The notes below the pieces were generated by a model, which searched no databases, was not told the DNA's origin, and was given only the letters and a program-made list of their open reading frames with translations. A stretch of DNA of 64,000 nucleotides, from positions 1-64,000 of the forward strand of contig CAVTEM010000008.1 of assembly GCA_963733845.1 (NCBI GenBank), given 5' to 3'. The position numbers and the translations under genes are program-made. The stretch's first letter is position 1. Each line of letters opens with the position of its first letter. Origin of the DNA: DATFQE01 sp963733845 (lineage in GTDB: Bacteria > Actinomycetota > Thermoleophilia > Gaiellales > Gaiellaceae). Positions 6,540-16,337 of this stretch are shown here, piece by piece.

Positions 6540-9445
6540 ATGGCTGAGACACCGACCGACGTCCTCGTTGCCGGTTACCCGGACATCGACGAGGCGACGA
6601 AGGACTTCGAGTCGCTCGTCGCGCTCGTCAAGGAGAAGAAGGTCTCGATCGAGGGAGTCATCCTCGTCACACACGCGGAGGACGGCAGCGTCGTCGGTAC
6701 AGCAGACCGGCGACAACCTTGGCCGCAAGGGAGTCAAGCTGGGGAGGCGGCGTCGGGCTCGCGGTGGGCTTGTTTGCGCCGCCGATGCTCGCGTCGGTCG
6801 CTGTCGGCGCGGTCGCGGGCAAACTGCTCGGCAGGTTCGCCGGCAACAAGGTTCAGAAGGAGATTCACGAGAAGATCGGCGAGAACCTGCCGCCCGGGTC
6901 GGCCGGAATCATCGCGATCTTCGACGACGAGCAGAGGCTCGGTGTCGAGCAGGCGCTCGCGGGCGCGATGCTCCGGTCGGTCGTCCAGGGCGACAAGAAG
7001 GGCATGAGCGCATTGAAGGAGTCGCTCGGCGAGGCGATGGGGAAGTTCAGCCCGGACCGCACCGTGCTGCCGATCCCCGATCCGAACTTCGGCGGAACGA
7101 TCGGGAGGACGATCGACGCGTCCGTCGCCGACTGGACGATCAACATGTCGCCGTCGCCGCCGGAGGGGGCGCCGAACGTGTTGCTGGTGCTGATCGACGA
7201 CGCCGGCTTCGGGAATCCGTCGACGTTCGGCGGGCCCGTCGCGACGCCGGCGATGACGCGCGTCGCCGATCAGGGCCTGAGGTACAACCGCTTCCACGTT
7301 GTCGCGCTGTGCTCGCCCACCCGGGCCGCCCTGCTGTGCGGTCGCAACCACCACACGGTCGGGTTCGGGTCGATCGGCGAGCTCCCGGGCCCGTTCCCCG
7401 GCTACTGCGCGAACGTGCCGAAGGACTGCTCTCCGTTCGTGAGGGCGCTCCAGGGCAACGGCTACTCGACCGCCGGGTTCGGCAAGTGGCACATGACCCC
7501 CGATCACATCCAGGGTGCAGCCGGGCCGTTCGACCGCTGGCCGAACGCCTGGGGATTCGACCACTTCTGGGGCATCCTCGGCGGCGAGGCGGGCCAGTAC
7601 GACCCGGTCATCACACAGGACAACACGACGATCGGCGTCCCGGAGGGCCAGGACGGCAACGAGTACTACTGGCCGGACGACCTCACCGATCAGGCGGTGG
7701 GCTGGCTGCACGAGGTGCGCGCCCAGGACCAGGAAAAGCCGTGGTTCATCTACTACTCGACCGGGTGCTCGCACGCGCCGCACCAGGTCGCGGTCGAGTG
7801 GAGCGAGAAGTACCGCGGCAAGTTCGACAGGGGCTGGGACGTGCTCCGCGAGGAAACCTTCGAACGGCAGAAGGCGCTGGGTGTGATCCCGCCGGATGCG
7901 GTGCTCACGCCGAGACCGGACGCGCTTCCCGCCTGGGACTCGCTCTCGGACAGCGAGAAGAAGCTGTACGCGCGGCAGATGGAGGTCTATGCCGGCTTCC
8001 AGGAGAACGCCGACTGGAACGTCGGCCGCCTGCTCGAAGCGGTCGAGGAGCTGGGCGAGCTCGAGAACACGCTCGTCATCTACATCTTCGGGGACAACGG
8101 CGCGAGCTTGGAGGGAACGCTGACCGGCTCCTTCAACGAGCTGACGATGCAGAACGGGATCGCCCTCACCGCCGAGCAGCAGCTCTCTCTGATCGAGCAG
8201 TACGGCGGGCTCGACGCCTGGGGCACCGACGCATACGCGCCTCACTACGCGTCCGCCTGGGCGTGGGCCGGGAACACCCCGTTCCAGTGGGGCAAGCAGG
8301 TCGCCTCCCACCTCGGCGGCACGCGCAACGGCATGGTCCTCTCCTGGCCGGAGCGGATCAAGGACGCCGGCGGGTTGCGCACCCAGTTCACTCACGTCAT
8401 CGACGTCGGGCCGACGATCCTCGAAGCGGCCGGTATCCCCGAGCCCAAGGTCGTGAACGGGATCGAGCAGAAGCCGATGGAGGGGACAAGCTTTCTCTAC
8501 ACCTTCGAGGACGCGAACGCACAGGAGCGACACACCGTGCAGTACTTCGAGATCGTCGCCAACCGGGCGATCTACAAGGACGGTTGGTGGGCCGCCTGCA
8601 AGCTCGACCGCATCCCGTGGGACCTTTCGCCACCGACGATGGCGAAGTTGGCCCCCGGGGTCTACGACCCCGAGCAGGACACCTGGGAGCTGTACTACCT
8701 ACCCGAGGACTTCAGCCAGGCGAAGGACCTCGCTGCGGAGAACCCGGAGAAGCTCGCCGAGTTGAAGGAGCTCTTCTGGGAGGAGGCCGAGAAGCACAAC
8801 GTCTTGCCGTTGCTGGGCGCGTTCTCGGTCTTCTTCGGGATCCTGCCGCCGCTGCCGACCATCACGACCCAGACGTTCTACGGCGACGTCCAGAACATCG
8901 CCTCCGGGATGATCCCGCGCGTCTACGGCCGCTCCTACGCGATCGAGGCGGAGCTCTCGGTCCCGGACGACGGCGCCGAGGGCGTGATCGTCGCCGAGGG
9001 GGACGAGATGGGCGGGTTCTCGCTCTGGGTCGACGAGAACGGCCTGTTGCACCACAGCTACTCGACGATGGGCGTCGAGCAGTACGAGCAGGTCTCGATC
9101 GAGCCGATCCCGACCGGGGACATCACGGTCGGCATGCAGTTCGACGCCGACCGCCAGGAGCGCAGGGCCGGCGGAACGGTCTCCCTGTATGCGAACGACG
9201 AGAAGATCGGCGAGGGGCGGATGGAGAGCACGGTTGCAGTCCGCTTCACGGCCTACGGCGGCATGGACGTCGGCCGCGACAACGGGCTGCCTGTCGACCG
9301 CGCCTACGCGGCCAAGTCGCCCTACCCCTTCACCGGCACGGTGAAGAAAGTTGTCTACGACCTCAAGCCGGGCACCCACGATGACGAGATGGCGCTTCAC
9401 GAGGAAGGCGTGCACGTCGCCGCAGCCCACGGGGTCAGCGCCTAG
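6540..9445 (+). CDS. DUF1269-arylsulfatase fusion, two apparent frameshifts near the N-terminus
   Basis: Frame from ATG 6540 (AGGGAGAG site) gives MAETPTDVLVAGYPDIDEAT, the start of a DUF1269 domain. It resumes after one extra base at about 6696, then after another in the G run 6741-6744, and the long frame 6719-9445 (908 aa) follows. The DUF1269 part includes the Gly-rich hydrophobic segment GGGVGLAVGLFAPP. The sulfatase part starts NVLLVLIDDAGFG (metal-binding Asp pair) and has the formylglycine motif CSPTRAALLCGR (Cys codon at 7310) and GKWHM. The C-terminal 200 residues form a beta-rich lectin/LamG-like region. It hydrolyses sulfate esters; the substrate is unknown. The FGE at 3455 is the likely activator. 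Confidence 0.88.
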
Positions 9446-9460
9446 CGCGCGAGCGGCACG

Positions 9461-10423
9461 TTACTCGGGTGAGGCTCCTGCCGGCGCGGTCCCCTCGCCG
9501 GCAGGAGCTTTGCCGTGCTCGCGCAGCTCGTGATGGAGGGAGCTGTTGAGAATGGGCGAGGTGACGACGAGCCTCCCGGCGAAGTACATGAAGAAGAGGA
9601 TCGTCGTCATGGCGCCGATGCTCCCGTACAGCGTCGTCGACTTCTCGAGCTTCGGCGCGAGGAACTCGACGATCAGCACGTGGAGCACCTGAAAGCCGAT
9701 CGCGACGAGGATCGCGCCGGGTAGCAGCGCCCGCCAGGGAGCGTCCCGGTGCGGAAGGCGGAGCGAAGCCCAGAGCCAGAACGCGGCGAGCGGGACGATG
9801 GTCAGCGTCGCGGCGAAAAGGCCCACGAGTGCTGCCTCGTCGCGAAGCCACCAGGTAATTCCGGCTGCGGCCATGAAGGCGCACAGCACACCCGTGAAGG
9901 CAAGTGAGCTCGTCAGCGGCTTCGTCCGCGGAGGGGGCTGGTCCCAGACGAGCGAGTGAATGAGCTGCACCGCTTTCGCGCCCGAGTATCCCGCCCAGAG
10001 GAGAAGGGGCGCGCCGATCCCGAGCAGCCACCACCAGTCGGACTCCGCGGCTCGCGCGACGTCGCCGATCACGTCGACGACCGCCGCAGGAAGACCGCCG
10101 CTTGCGAGGGCCTCCTCGGTGCTGTCGGCATCCATGAGGCCGAGCGCGCCCCCGACGATCAACCCGAACGGCAAGAGCCAGAGGAACAGGCGGTAGGCGA
10201 TCCCTCCGGCGAGAACGCTTGCCGCGACGCGCCGGTTACGTTCCGCCGCCCGGAAGGGGACTGCGAGCGACACGTGCCGTGTGCTGGCGCTTCTTGCGCT
10301 TGCAACCGCGGCCGTGAATCTGACGCGGGCGCGATCGTCGAGGCCGGCGTCGGGTGCTTCGTTCGGATCCAACTTACTCGTCGGATCCGGCGGAGCTCCG
10401 CGCCGCAGGCTCCGCGATCTCAT
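9461..10423 (-). CDS. YihY/BrkB-family inner membrane protein
   Basis: 320 aa by the longest reading; a TTG at 10372, just after the DedA stop codon, is an alternative start. There are about six membrane helices with YihY/UPF0761 marks: ASVLAGGIAYRLFLWLLPF, LLWAGYSGAKAVQLIHSLVW, PGAILVAIGFQVLHVL and TTLYGSIGAMTTILFFMYF. The family is annotated as a putative transporter or virulence factor; no substrate is established. It follows DedA on the same strand with overlapping ends, so the two are probably one transcript. The 3' end carries the hairpin at 9474-9507. Confidence 0.9.
   Translation of the reverse strand: MRSRSLRRGAPPDPTSKLDPNEAPDAGLDDRARVRFTAAVASARSASTRHVSLAVPFRAAERNRRVAASVLAGGIAYRLFLWLLPFGLIVGGALGLMDADSTEEALASGGLPAAVVDVIGDVARAAESDWWWLLGIGAPLLLWAGYSGAKAVQLIHSLVWDQPPPRTKPLTSSLAFTGVLCAFMAAAGITWWLRDEAALVGLFAATLTIVPLAAFWLWASLRLPHRDAPWRALLPGAILVAIGFQVLHVLIVEFLAPKLEKSTTLYGSIGAMTTILFFMYFAGRLVVTSPILNSSLHHELREHGKAPAGEGTAPAGASPE
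9474..9507. terminator. bidirectional hairpin between convergent genes
   Basis: GCTCCTGCCGGCG and CGCCGGCAGGAGC are perfect 13-bp arms with a short T run on the plus side. It ends the sulfatase gene and overlaps the last codons of YihY. Confidence 0.7.
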
Positions 10424-11177
10424 CGGTCGGCTCGGCGTCCTTCGCTCCTCTACGCCTCCGCCGGTCGACGAAGTAGATCGCTGCCAGCGCGGCGGAGGTG
10501 ATCAGCGAGGAGATAACGAGAGACGCGAGCGGATAGCCGGAGAGCGTGGTCGCAACCTTGTAGGCCAACGCGCACGTGTAGACCGACCACAGGATTCCTC
10601 CGACGATCGACCAGGGGAGAAAGCGGCGGTAGGGAAGGCTGGACAGCCCCATGGTTGCATTGACGGCGAACCGCATTCCCGGGACGTAGCGCCCGGCGAC
10701 GATCATGAGCCCGGGGGAACGGTCGAGGGCGTCCCAGCCGGCGCGAACCTTCGGATTCTTCAGCGCCGCGTCGAGTTGGCCTTGCACTCTGGCGGCGCTC
10801 CTGCGGGCGATCCAGAACAACGACGAGTCCCCGACGATCGCGCCGAGCGCTCCGGCGAGCATGACGAGCTCCAGCTCGAGTGTTCCCTGCGCGGCGAGCG
10901 TCGAAGCACTGCTGAGCGTCGTCTCGCCTGGGAAGATCGGGACGATTGCATCCAACCAGACGAGCCCGAAGCACAGGACGTAGGCCCATTCCTCCGGCGC
11001 CTCGCTGAGCCACTCGGCAACGTCCCCTTCCTCCAGGAGCTGGAGCAGGACGATCACGACCAGGAGGACCCCGAAGCCGCCGACGATCATGGCGCCGAGG
11101 TGCCGTCTCCAGAGAGGTTCCTGCTCCTCGAGATCGACGGCTGTCATCGCGCGCCCGCATTCTCGCGACCGGGTCAT
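10374..11177 (-). CDS. DedA-family (SNARE-associated/VTT) membrane protein
   Basis: 267 aa; ATG at 11177 closely preceded by GAGGGAG, with an alternative ATG at 11147. It has DedA/VTT marks: a re-entrant FPGETTL segment, ALGAIVGDSSLFWIARR, GRYVPGMRFAVNATMGLSSL and PWSIVGGILWS, within five to six helices. DedA proteins move lipids such as undecaprenyl phosphate or maintain envelope proton balance. It is divergent from the antiporter at 11270, with the palindrome at 11203-11216 in the 92-nt gap. Confidence 0.92.
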   Translation of the reverse strand: MTRSRECGRAMTAVDLEEQEPLWRRHLGAMIVGGFGVLLVVIVLLQLLEEGDVAEWLSEAPEEWAYVLCFGLVWLDAIVPIFPGETTLSSASTLAAQGTLELELVMLAGALGAIVGDSSLFWIARRSAARVQGQLDAALKNPKVRAGWDALDRSPGLMIVAGRYVPGMRFAVNATMGLSSLPYRRFLPWSIVGGILWSVYTCALAYKVATTLSGYPLASLVISSLITSAALAAIYFVDRRRRRGAKDAEPTDEIAEPAARSSAGSDE

Positions 11178-11202
11178 GCTCCCTCATCGCCCGAGCACCC
11201 CG

Positions 11203-11216
11203 TTCACCCGGGTGAA
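11203..11216. promoter_or_regulatory. palindromic operator TTCACCCGGGTGAA (site 3)
   Basis: A perfect palindrome between divergent DedA (25 nt away) and the antiporter (54 nt away). Both arms carry the extra box at 10 nt: GGGCGA on minus and AGGCGA on plus. Confidence 0.8.
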
Positions 11217-11269
11217 CTCGGCGTTCAGGCGATGAGGCGCGATTTCTCAGGCTCTAATGTCGCACCGAT

Positions 11270-12595
11270 TTGGGCAGCTCGGGCCTAGTTGCGATCTCGC
11301 TCCTCGTACTCGCGTACGCGACCTTCTCGCGGCGGCTCTCGGGGTCCGTGATCACCGCCGCGATGGTGTTCGTCGCCGGCGGCATCCTCGTGAGCGACGA
11401 GGCGCTCGGCTGGCTCGATCCGGCGATCGAGAGCGAATTCGTCCGCCTGGTCGCCGAGGCGACGCTCACGCTCGTTCTCTTCTCGGACGCTTCGCGGATC
11501 GACCTCGCAGCGCTGCGCCGCGAATACGTCCTACCCCTTCGCCTGCTTGCGATCGGGCTGCCGCTGACGATCGTGGCCGGCGCGCTCGCAGGTGTCGGCG
11601 TGCTCGGGGAGCTCGCGCTCATCGAGGCGGTCCTGCTTGCGATCGTGCTCGCCCCGACGGACGCTGCGCTGGGGCAGGCGGTCGTCACCGATCCCCGGGT
11701 TCCTTCACGTGTCCGTCAGGGGCTCAACGTCGAGAGCGGGCTCAACGACGGCATCTGCGTGCCGCTGCTCCTGATCGCGATCGCGATCGCCGAGGCGCAA
11801 GAGGGCGCGATCGGAGACGGCGAGGCGGTGGAGCTCGTGCTCGAGGAGATCGGATACGGATCCGTCGCGGGCGTGATTGCGGGGCTCGCGGCCGCAGCCG
11901 TGGTCAGGGTGGGCGTCCCGCGCCGCCTCGTGGACGAAATCTGGGTTCAGGTCGTACCGGTCGCGGGGGCTGCGCTCGCCTACGGCCTGGCCGTGTGGAT
12001 GGGCGGCAGCGGGTTCATCGCGGCGTTCGTCGGAGGTGCGGTCTTCGGCGGGCTCCGTCGTGAGGTCGGAGGCGAGGTGACGCTCTTCCTCGAGGAACTG
12101 GGCGGCCTGCTCGGTGCCGCCACGTTCGTCCTCTTCGGCGCCGTCATGCTCGTGCCAATGCTCGACGATCTCACCGCCGAGGTCGTCCTCTATGCGCTTC
12201 TCAGCCTGACGGTCGTTCGCATGGTTCCCGTGGCGCTCGCGATGCTCGGATCCGGCGCCAGGCCGCCGACGGTCGCATTCATCGGCTGGTTCGGGCCGCG
12301 CGGACTTGCCTCGATCGTCTTTGCGGTGCTCCTCGTCGAGGATGCCCACCTGACCAACGAGACAGTGCTGCTGGACACGATCTTCCTCACGATCGGGCTC
12401 TCGGTCCTCCTGCACGGCGTGACCGCAACTCCGCTCGCGAGGCGTTACGCAGCGTGGTTCGCAGCTCACCCCCGCGACGCAGCGCCGGCTTTCGAAAGCG
12501 CGCCGGCGCCCGAGCAGCGGCCACACCGGTGGGCAGCCGGGCTCTGGCGAAAGCACCGAGACGCCGAGGCCGCCGCGGCCGAGACGACGTCCTAG
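11270..12595 (+). CDS. CPA1-type monovalent cation/proton antiporter
   Basis: 441 aa starting at TTG 11270 (no better in-frame start). About twelve membrane helices. The core motifs of sodium/proton exchangers are visible: FSDASRIDL, LAPTDAALGQAVVTDPRVP, and LNVESGLNDG (the family Asp-bearing transport helix), then GSGFIAAFVGGAVFG and GWFGPRGLASIVFAVLL. It exports Na+ or K+ in exchange for H+ at the membrane, for pH and salt homeostasis. The tail is hydrophilic and Ala/Glu-rich. The site 3 palindrome lies just upstream. Confidence 0.92.
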   Translation: MGSSGLVAISLLVLAYATFSRRLSGSVITAAMVFVAGGILVSDEALGWLDPAIESEFVRLVAEATLTLVLFSDASRIDLAALRREYVLPLRLLAIGLPLTIVAGALAGVGVLGELALIEAVLLAIVLAPTDAALGQAVVTDPRVPSRVRQGLNVESGLNDGICVPLLLIAIAIAEAQEGAIGDGEAVELVLEEIGYGSVAGVIAGLAAAAVVRVGVPRRLVDEIWVQVVPVAGAALAYGLAVWMGGSGFIAAFVGGAVFGGLRREVGGEVTLFLEELGGLLGAATFVLFGAVMLVPMLDDLTAEVVLYALLSLTVVRMVPVALAMLGSGARPPTVAFIGWFGPRGLASIVFAVLLVEDAHLTNETVLLDTIFLTIGLSVLLHGVTATPLARRYAAWFAAHPRDAAPAFESAPAPEQRPHRWAAGLWRKHRDAEAAAAETTS

Positions 12596-12612
12596 CGCGA
12601 GCGGACGTCGTC
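12583..12612 (+). terminator. hairpin at the antiporter stop codon
   Basis: GACGACGTCC and GGACGTCGTC are perfect arms around 10 nt that include the antiporter stop codon. No T-tract. Confidence 0.5.
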
Positions 12613-12661
12613 TGAGCTAGCCACGGTGGCCTTTCCTTTGGGATCGTCGATCAGTCGCAGC

Positions 12662-12832
12662 TCAGGCGTATTCACTCCTGGGCGTCATGAATGCCCCGAT
12701 GAGCCAGAACAGCGGGAAGAAGAACCCGAAGAAGAACATCCAGCCATGTCCATTTCTCAGCGTGGAGAGGCCGAGCGTCCAGAGCACGATCAGGTACAGG
12801 ACGACTCCACCAATGCCGACGAACCACCACAT
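12662..12832 (-). CDS. small two-helix membrane protein (56 aa)
   Basis: ATG preceded by a consensus AGGAGGAACG site. MWWFVGIGGVVLYLIVLWTL begins helix 1; GWMFFFGFFFPLFWLIGAFM forms helix 2; RSEYA ends it. The layout resembles PLDc_N-like small membrane proteins but lacks clear marks. The palindrome at 12927 is 94 nt upstream with a GGGTGT box at the 10-nt position, so the gene belongs to the same putative regulon. Confidence 0.75.
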   Translation of the reverse strand: MWWFVGIGGVVLYLIVLWTLGLSTLRNGHGWMFFFGFFFPLFWLIGAFMTPRSEYA

Positions 12833-13184
12833 CGTTCCTCCTATCGTCGCCCGGTCGGTCTGGGCCGAGATCACCCGTCGACAGACTCGCGCCGCCGGCT
12901 CGACGAGAAAACACCCGTACGGGAGGTTCACCCGGGTGAGTGGGGTCGCCTGGGTGGAGAACAACGGCACCGCGGCCCCGAGAATCGCGGGCGCGGAACC
13001 ATGCGCTTGTCAGCGACCGCATGGTTCCGCCCAGGGCGAAAGGAGAGAAGGATGCCCTGGGGACGAGGCGCGGCCCGCCCACAGGTGACCGAGATCTCAC
13101 CTTCCGCTGGACCGCGGCGCTGCTTCCGAGTGAGATCGCCTCTTAACGGCGCGAACTCTGTAAACAACGTTAGAAGCTCTCAAG
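12833..13184. other. intergenic region with operator site 4
   Basis: It holds the palindrome at 12927-12940. I see no convincing gene in the rest, only GC-rich open frames without good starts. Confidence 0.5.
12927..12940. promoter_or_regulatory. palindromic operator TTCACCCGGGTGAG (site 4)
   Basis: One mismatch from perfect. On the minus arm GGGTGT follows after 10 nt, pointing at the gene starting at 12832. Confidence 0.7.
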
Positions 13185-13255
13185 AGGCGCCGACCAGAAT
13201 CGAACTGGTGTACGAGGCTTTGCAGGCCTCTGCCTAACCACTCGGCCACGGCGCC
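13185..13255 (-). tRNA. tRNA-Cys (GCA)
   Basis: 71 nt on the reverse strand: acceptor GGCGCCG pairs with CGGCGCC, discriminator U. The anticodon loop carries GCA, and a GGTTCGATTC-like T arm is present as AGTTCGATTCT. No encoded CCA. Confidence 0.93.
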
Positions 13256-13313
13256 CTGGATGCGGCGGCATGGTAACGCCGACCCGCACGAACGCTAGCT
13301 CACGGGTCGGTCG

Positions 13314-15814
13314 CTACCCGGTGAACGGGGGTCGTACGACCGCTCTCCGCGCGGCGCAGACCCGGATCACCGTCCTGAGCGTGACCGGCGGGCTGCCGGT
13401 GCCCCTCTGGAACGTCGCCCGGACCCTCAGCCGGTAGCGGCCGGGCCCGCGGATGACGCGCGGAGTCACGTGTGCCTGGAGCGACTGCAGGTTCAGCCGG
13501 CGCTCGAGTCGACCGTTCACGAAGATCCGGACGCTGGCGACGCGCGTGCCTTCGAAGCTGATCCGCGGCACCCGTTCGCGGATGCACGCTGACGTCGCCT
13601 TGCGGAAGTCGATGCCCGCGACCGCGGCGTCGTTCGCATCAGGCGGCGCAGGCCCCGGCGGCACGAGCGGCGACGGCGGCGGAGGTGGAGGCGGCGGCGG
13701 GGGCCCGGGCGGCGGAGGCGGTGGCTGTGGCTGTGGCTGTGGCTGTGGCTGGGGCTGCGGCTGCGGCTGCGGCGGGACGGGCGGACACGTGAGCTGGGTG
13801 TTGATGCTGCTGCTGTCGGTCACGGTGCTGCCACCCACAGTGCCGGTTACCGTCGCCGTGTTCGGCACGACCGACGGCTTGCAGTCGGCGGGCGCGGACG
13901 TCTTCTTCGAGCAGGCGTACGTCCACGTGTCGCCCGGGTCGAGCGTCCCCGGCGTGTCGTCCGAGCCGGCGGCGTCGGCCTTGCCGACGAGCTCCGGCGG
14001 CGCGTCACAGTTGGGATCCTCGACTCGCACGGACGCGGCCGGGAACGGAAGCTCGCCCGGGTTGGTGACATACGAGCGTGTAGCGCAGCGTGTCGCCGGC
14101 GGTCGCGGTCGCAGGCCCGGTCTTGTCGATCGCGATCCCGGGGGTGCCGCGGCGGACGTTGTAGAACGTGCAGGTGGCAGTCTCTCCCGAGGACAGCTGC
14201 ACGGTCGTGGACACGCCGCTCGCGCGGCGCCGTGCACGCCTCGTCCCGGGCTTGCACCCGACCGACGACGTGTAGTCGGCCGGGTTCGTTACGCCGCTCG
14301 CGTCCTCGGACACCGTGTACGTACCGGGCGGCTTGGACAACGAGCCCTTCGCTCCGTCACCTGCGGCGGCGACGAGCACGACGCTGTTCACGAGCAGGTC
14401 GAAACGGCCCGGATCGTTGCTCGGGAACAGCTGCTTCACGAGCGTCAGAACCGCCGCCTGGAAGTTTCCGAAGTCCTTTCCTCGCGCGTACGTCGTGGTG
14501 GCAGTGTCTGATCGGCCCCCACCCGCACTGGAACTGGCCGCCGGGCGCCGAGCCGGTGCCGCCGTGAGTGGTAGCCGTTCGGGAAGCTGCAAGACACGTC
14601 GGCAGCGGCCGCTCGTCTGCGCGCCGCGCGTCGTCGGGAGCGTCTCGCGCAGCATGTACGTGCTGCCCCGGATGTCGTTGACGACGTACTGACCTTGAGC
14701 GTCCGTGATCCCGGACGGCTCGTTCGTCTCCCACGTCCCGTTGCTGTTGTAGTCGGCCCAGATGCGCCATCCAGGAAGGCCGGGCTCGCCGTCGTCCCGC
14801 CGGCCGTTCGCGTTGAGGTCGTGGAACTTGGTCCCGGAGGCCGCGCAGGAGCGGAGGTTGATCGCACGTGGCGCGACGTAGTCCTGCATGTTCGACGACT
14901 CCGAGGTGGACGAGCGCGAGTGCATCCAGATCGACCCGTACGAAAAGCACTCGTTCTCCAGCGCGTCGTCCAGGATCTGGCTCAGGTTCAGCGCCGCCTC
15001 GCCGAACCGCTGAGTCGGGATCGTCTCCTCGTAGAAGCCGGGAAGCCGGCTGAGGATCGTGTCCGCGTTGACGGCCCCCTGTGCGTCGACGCTCGGCGTC
15101 AGTCCGGAGAGCGGGTCGAGACCACCACGGGTGGCGCACCCTGTGGCGGGATCGGTCTGCGTGGTGACCCACCGCTGGAGCACGACGTCGACGCCGACGT
15201 TGTTCCCCCCCACGGCCTCGTAGGAGACGAGGACGTCGCCCGTACGCCGGCACGGGATCATTGCCAGTCCGTTGTCCCAGAGACGCGAGTCGTGGTTGAG
15301 CTCGAAGGTGAGGAAGGTCGTGGCAGCCCGAGCCCCGGTCCGAAGCCTGACATCGGGACCGCCGCGAGCGAACCCGAGATAGACGAATGCGTCCGCACCG
15401 CCCGAGTCGACGGCTGACCAGGAATCGAGGATGTTCGCCTTGGGTGGTTTCACGCCGCCCGCCTCGATCGTGAAGTCCCAGCCGTCCGGCTCGTCCTCCT
15501 TGCTGCCCCCAATGAAAGCCGTGTCCTGCTGGGTTGTCGTCCGACGTGTGCCCGACCCGGCCCTCAGCGCTCAGGCCCTCCCAGTCGATGAGAGCAGGCG
15601 CGTTGTTCTGGTTGCCGTCGGCGCCCTGGAACGTGCTGCGCGGGAGCGGGTTCGGCGACGGCAGCAACGGCGTGCCGAGGGCAGGCGGGGCGAAGAACAG
15701 CGCGAGTGCGATGACGAACAGCCCTCGACCGGGGAGGGCTCGCCGCAGACGGAGCCCAGGCCCGCCCGTACAATGCACGGCGAAAACGCTATCCGTAAGT
15801 CGCGAAAACAGCAA
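13314..15814 (-). pseudogene. secreted SdrD-B/DUF11 surface protein, broken by several apparent +1 shifts
   Basis: The coding signal moves between the three reverse frames, so this is one ancestral gene. N-terminus: signal-like GLFVIALALFFAPPALGTPL, then SDDN/DTAFIGGS and SWSAVDSGGADAFVYLGFARGG. The middle has an SdrD B-like domain (KFHDLNANGRRDDGEPGLPGW). Later come VTNPGELPFPAASV and DPGDTWTYAC (DUF11-type repeat), a Gln-Pro/Pro-rich spacer, and a beta domain to the end. Shifts fall near 15530, in 14500-14580 (at least two) and near 14075; each is repaired by deleting one base. A cell-surface or secreted adhesin-like protein is likely. Either a true pseudogene or consensus error; I favour error. 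Confidence 0.7.
13675..13775 (-). repeat. Pro-rich and (Gln-Pro)n low-complexity coding tract
   Basis: GGCTGT/GGCTGC hexamers in tandem, next to GGCGGA-type triplets. Read on the minus strand they encode about nine Gln-Pro units followed by a run of Pro. A typical wall-spanning spacer of surface proteins. Confidence 0.8.
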
Positions 15815-15898
15815 GTCGCCGACTGAGACAACGCGTTTCCCGAGCCCGACCGGATGGGGACGGCACGACGACCTGCGCGCGGTCGCGAAGAACCTCCG

Positions 15899-16273
15899 CT
15901 AGCTGTTCGCGACGGCGAACGTGAGCGGCGGGCCGAGCCGCACGCCGCCGTAGTGCCACGTGACCGTGTAGAGCCCCGTGCCGAGGTTGGGGAAGCTCTT
16001 GTACCAGGTGACCTCGGAGAGCCACTGGTCTCCCCGCCGCCGCAGCGGGAAGCTCTTGCAGGTCGCCGCCCGCCGGATCGGCTTCACACAGAGCCGGTAG
16101 CGGCCCGAGAAGCTGAACGTGGCGAGGCGAAGCTTGACCGCCCCGCCCGACCTCTGCGCCGAGGTGCAGTAGTCGCCCGTTGGGCTGCAGTAGCGGTCGC
16201 GCATCGCGGCGCCGGCCGCCGAAGCGAGCAGGAGCGACACGCCGATCGCGATGACGCCGAGCGCGAGACGCAC
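15899..16273 (-). CDS. secreted hypothetical protein
   Basis: 124 aa starting MRLALGVIAIGVSLLLASAAGAAM, a clear signal peptide. The mature part has four Cys (YCSPTGDYC, RLCVKP, ATCKSF) and an Ig/beta-sandwich feel (KLRLATFSFSGRYRLCV, LYTVTWHYGGVRLGPPLTF). Similar short secreted proteins recur in this lineage; function unknown. It stands alone between the surface protein and the histidine kinase. Confidence 0.7.
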   Translation of the reverse strand: MRLALGVIAIGVSLLLASAAGAAMRDRYCSPTGDYCTSAQRSGGAVKLRLATFSFSGRYRLCVKPIRRAATCKSFPLRRRGDQWLSEVTWYKSFPNLGTGLYTVTWHYGGVRLGPPLTFAVANS

Positions 16274-16337
16274 GGGCGGCAGTGTAGTGGGCGGGCCTTG
16301 CGGAGTGCCCCGATTTGTCCTCGGCTAAGAGGAGTGG

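Noticed and set aside
6734..8533. 599-aa minus-strand frame opposite the sulfatase
   Set aside because: Shadow composition and no ribosome site; the sulfatase motifs are on the plus strand.
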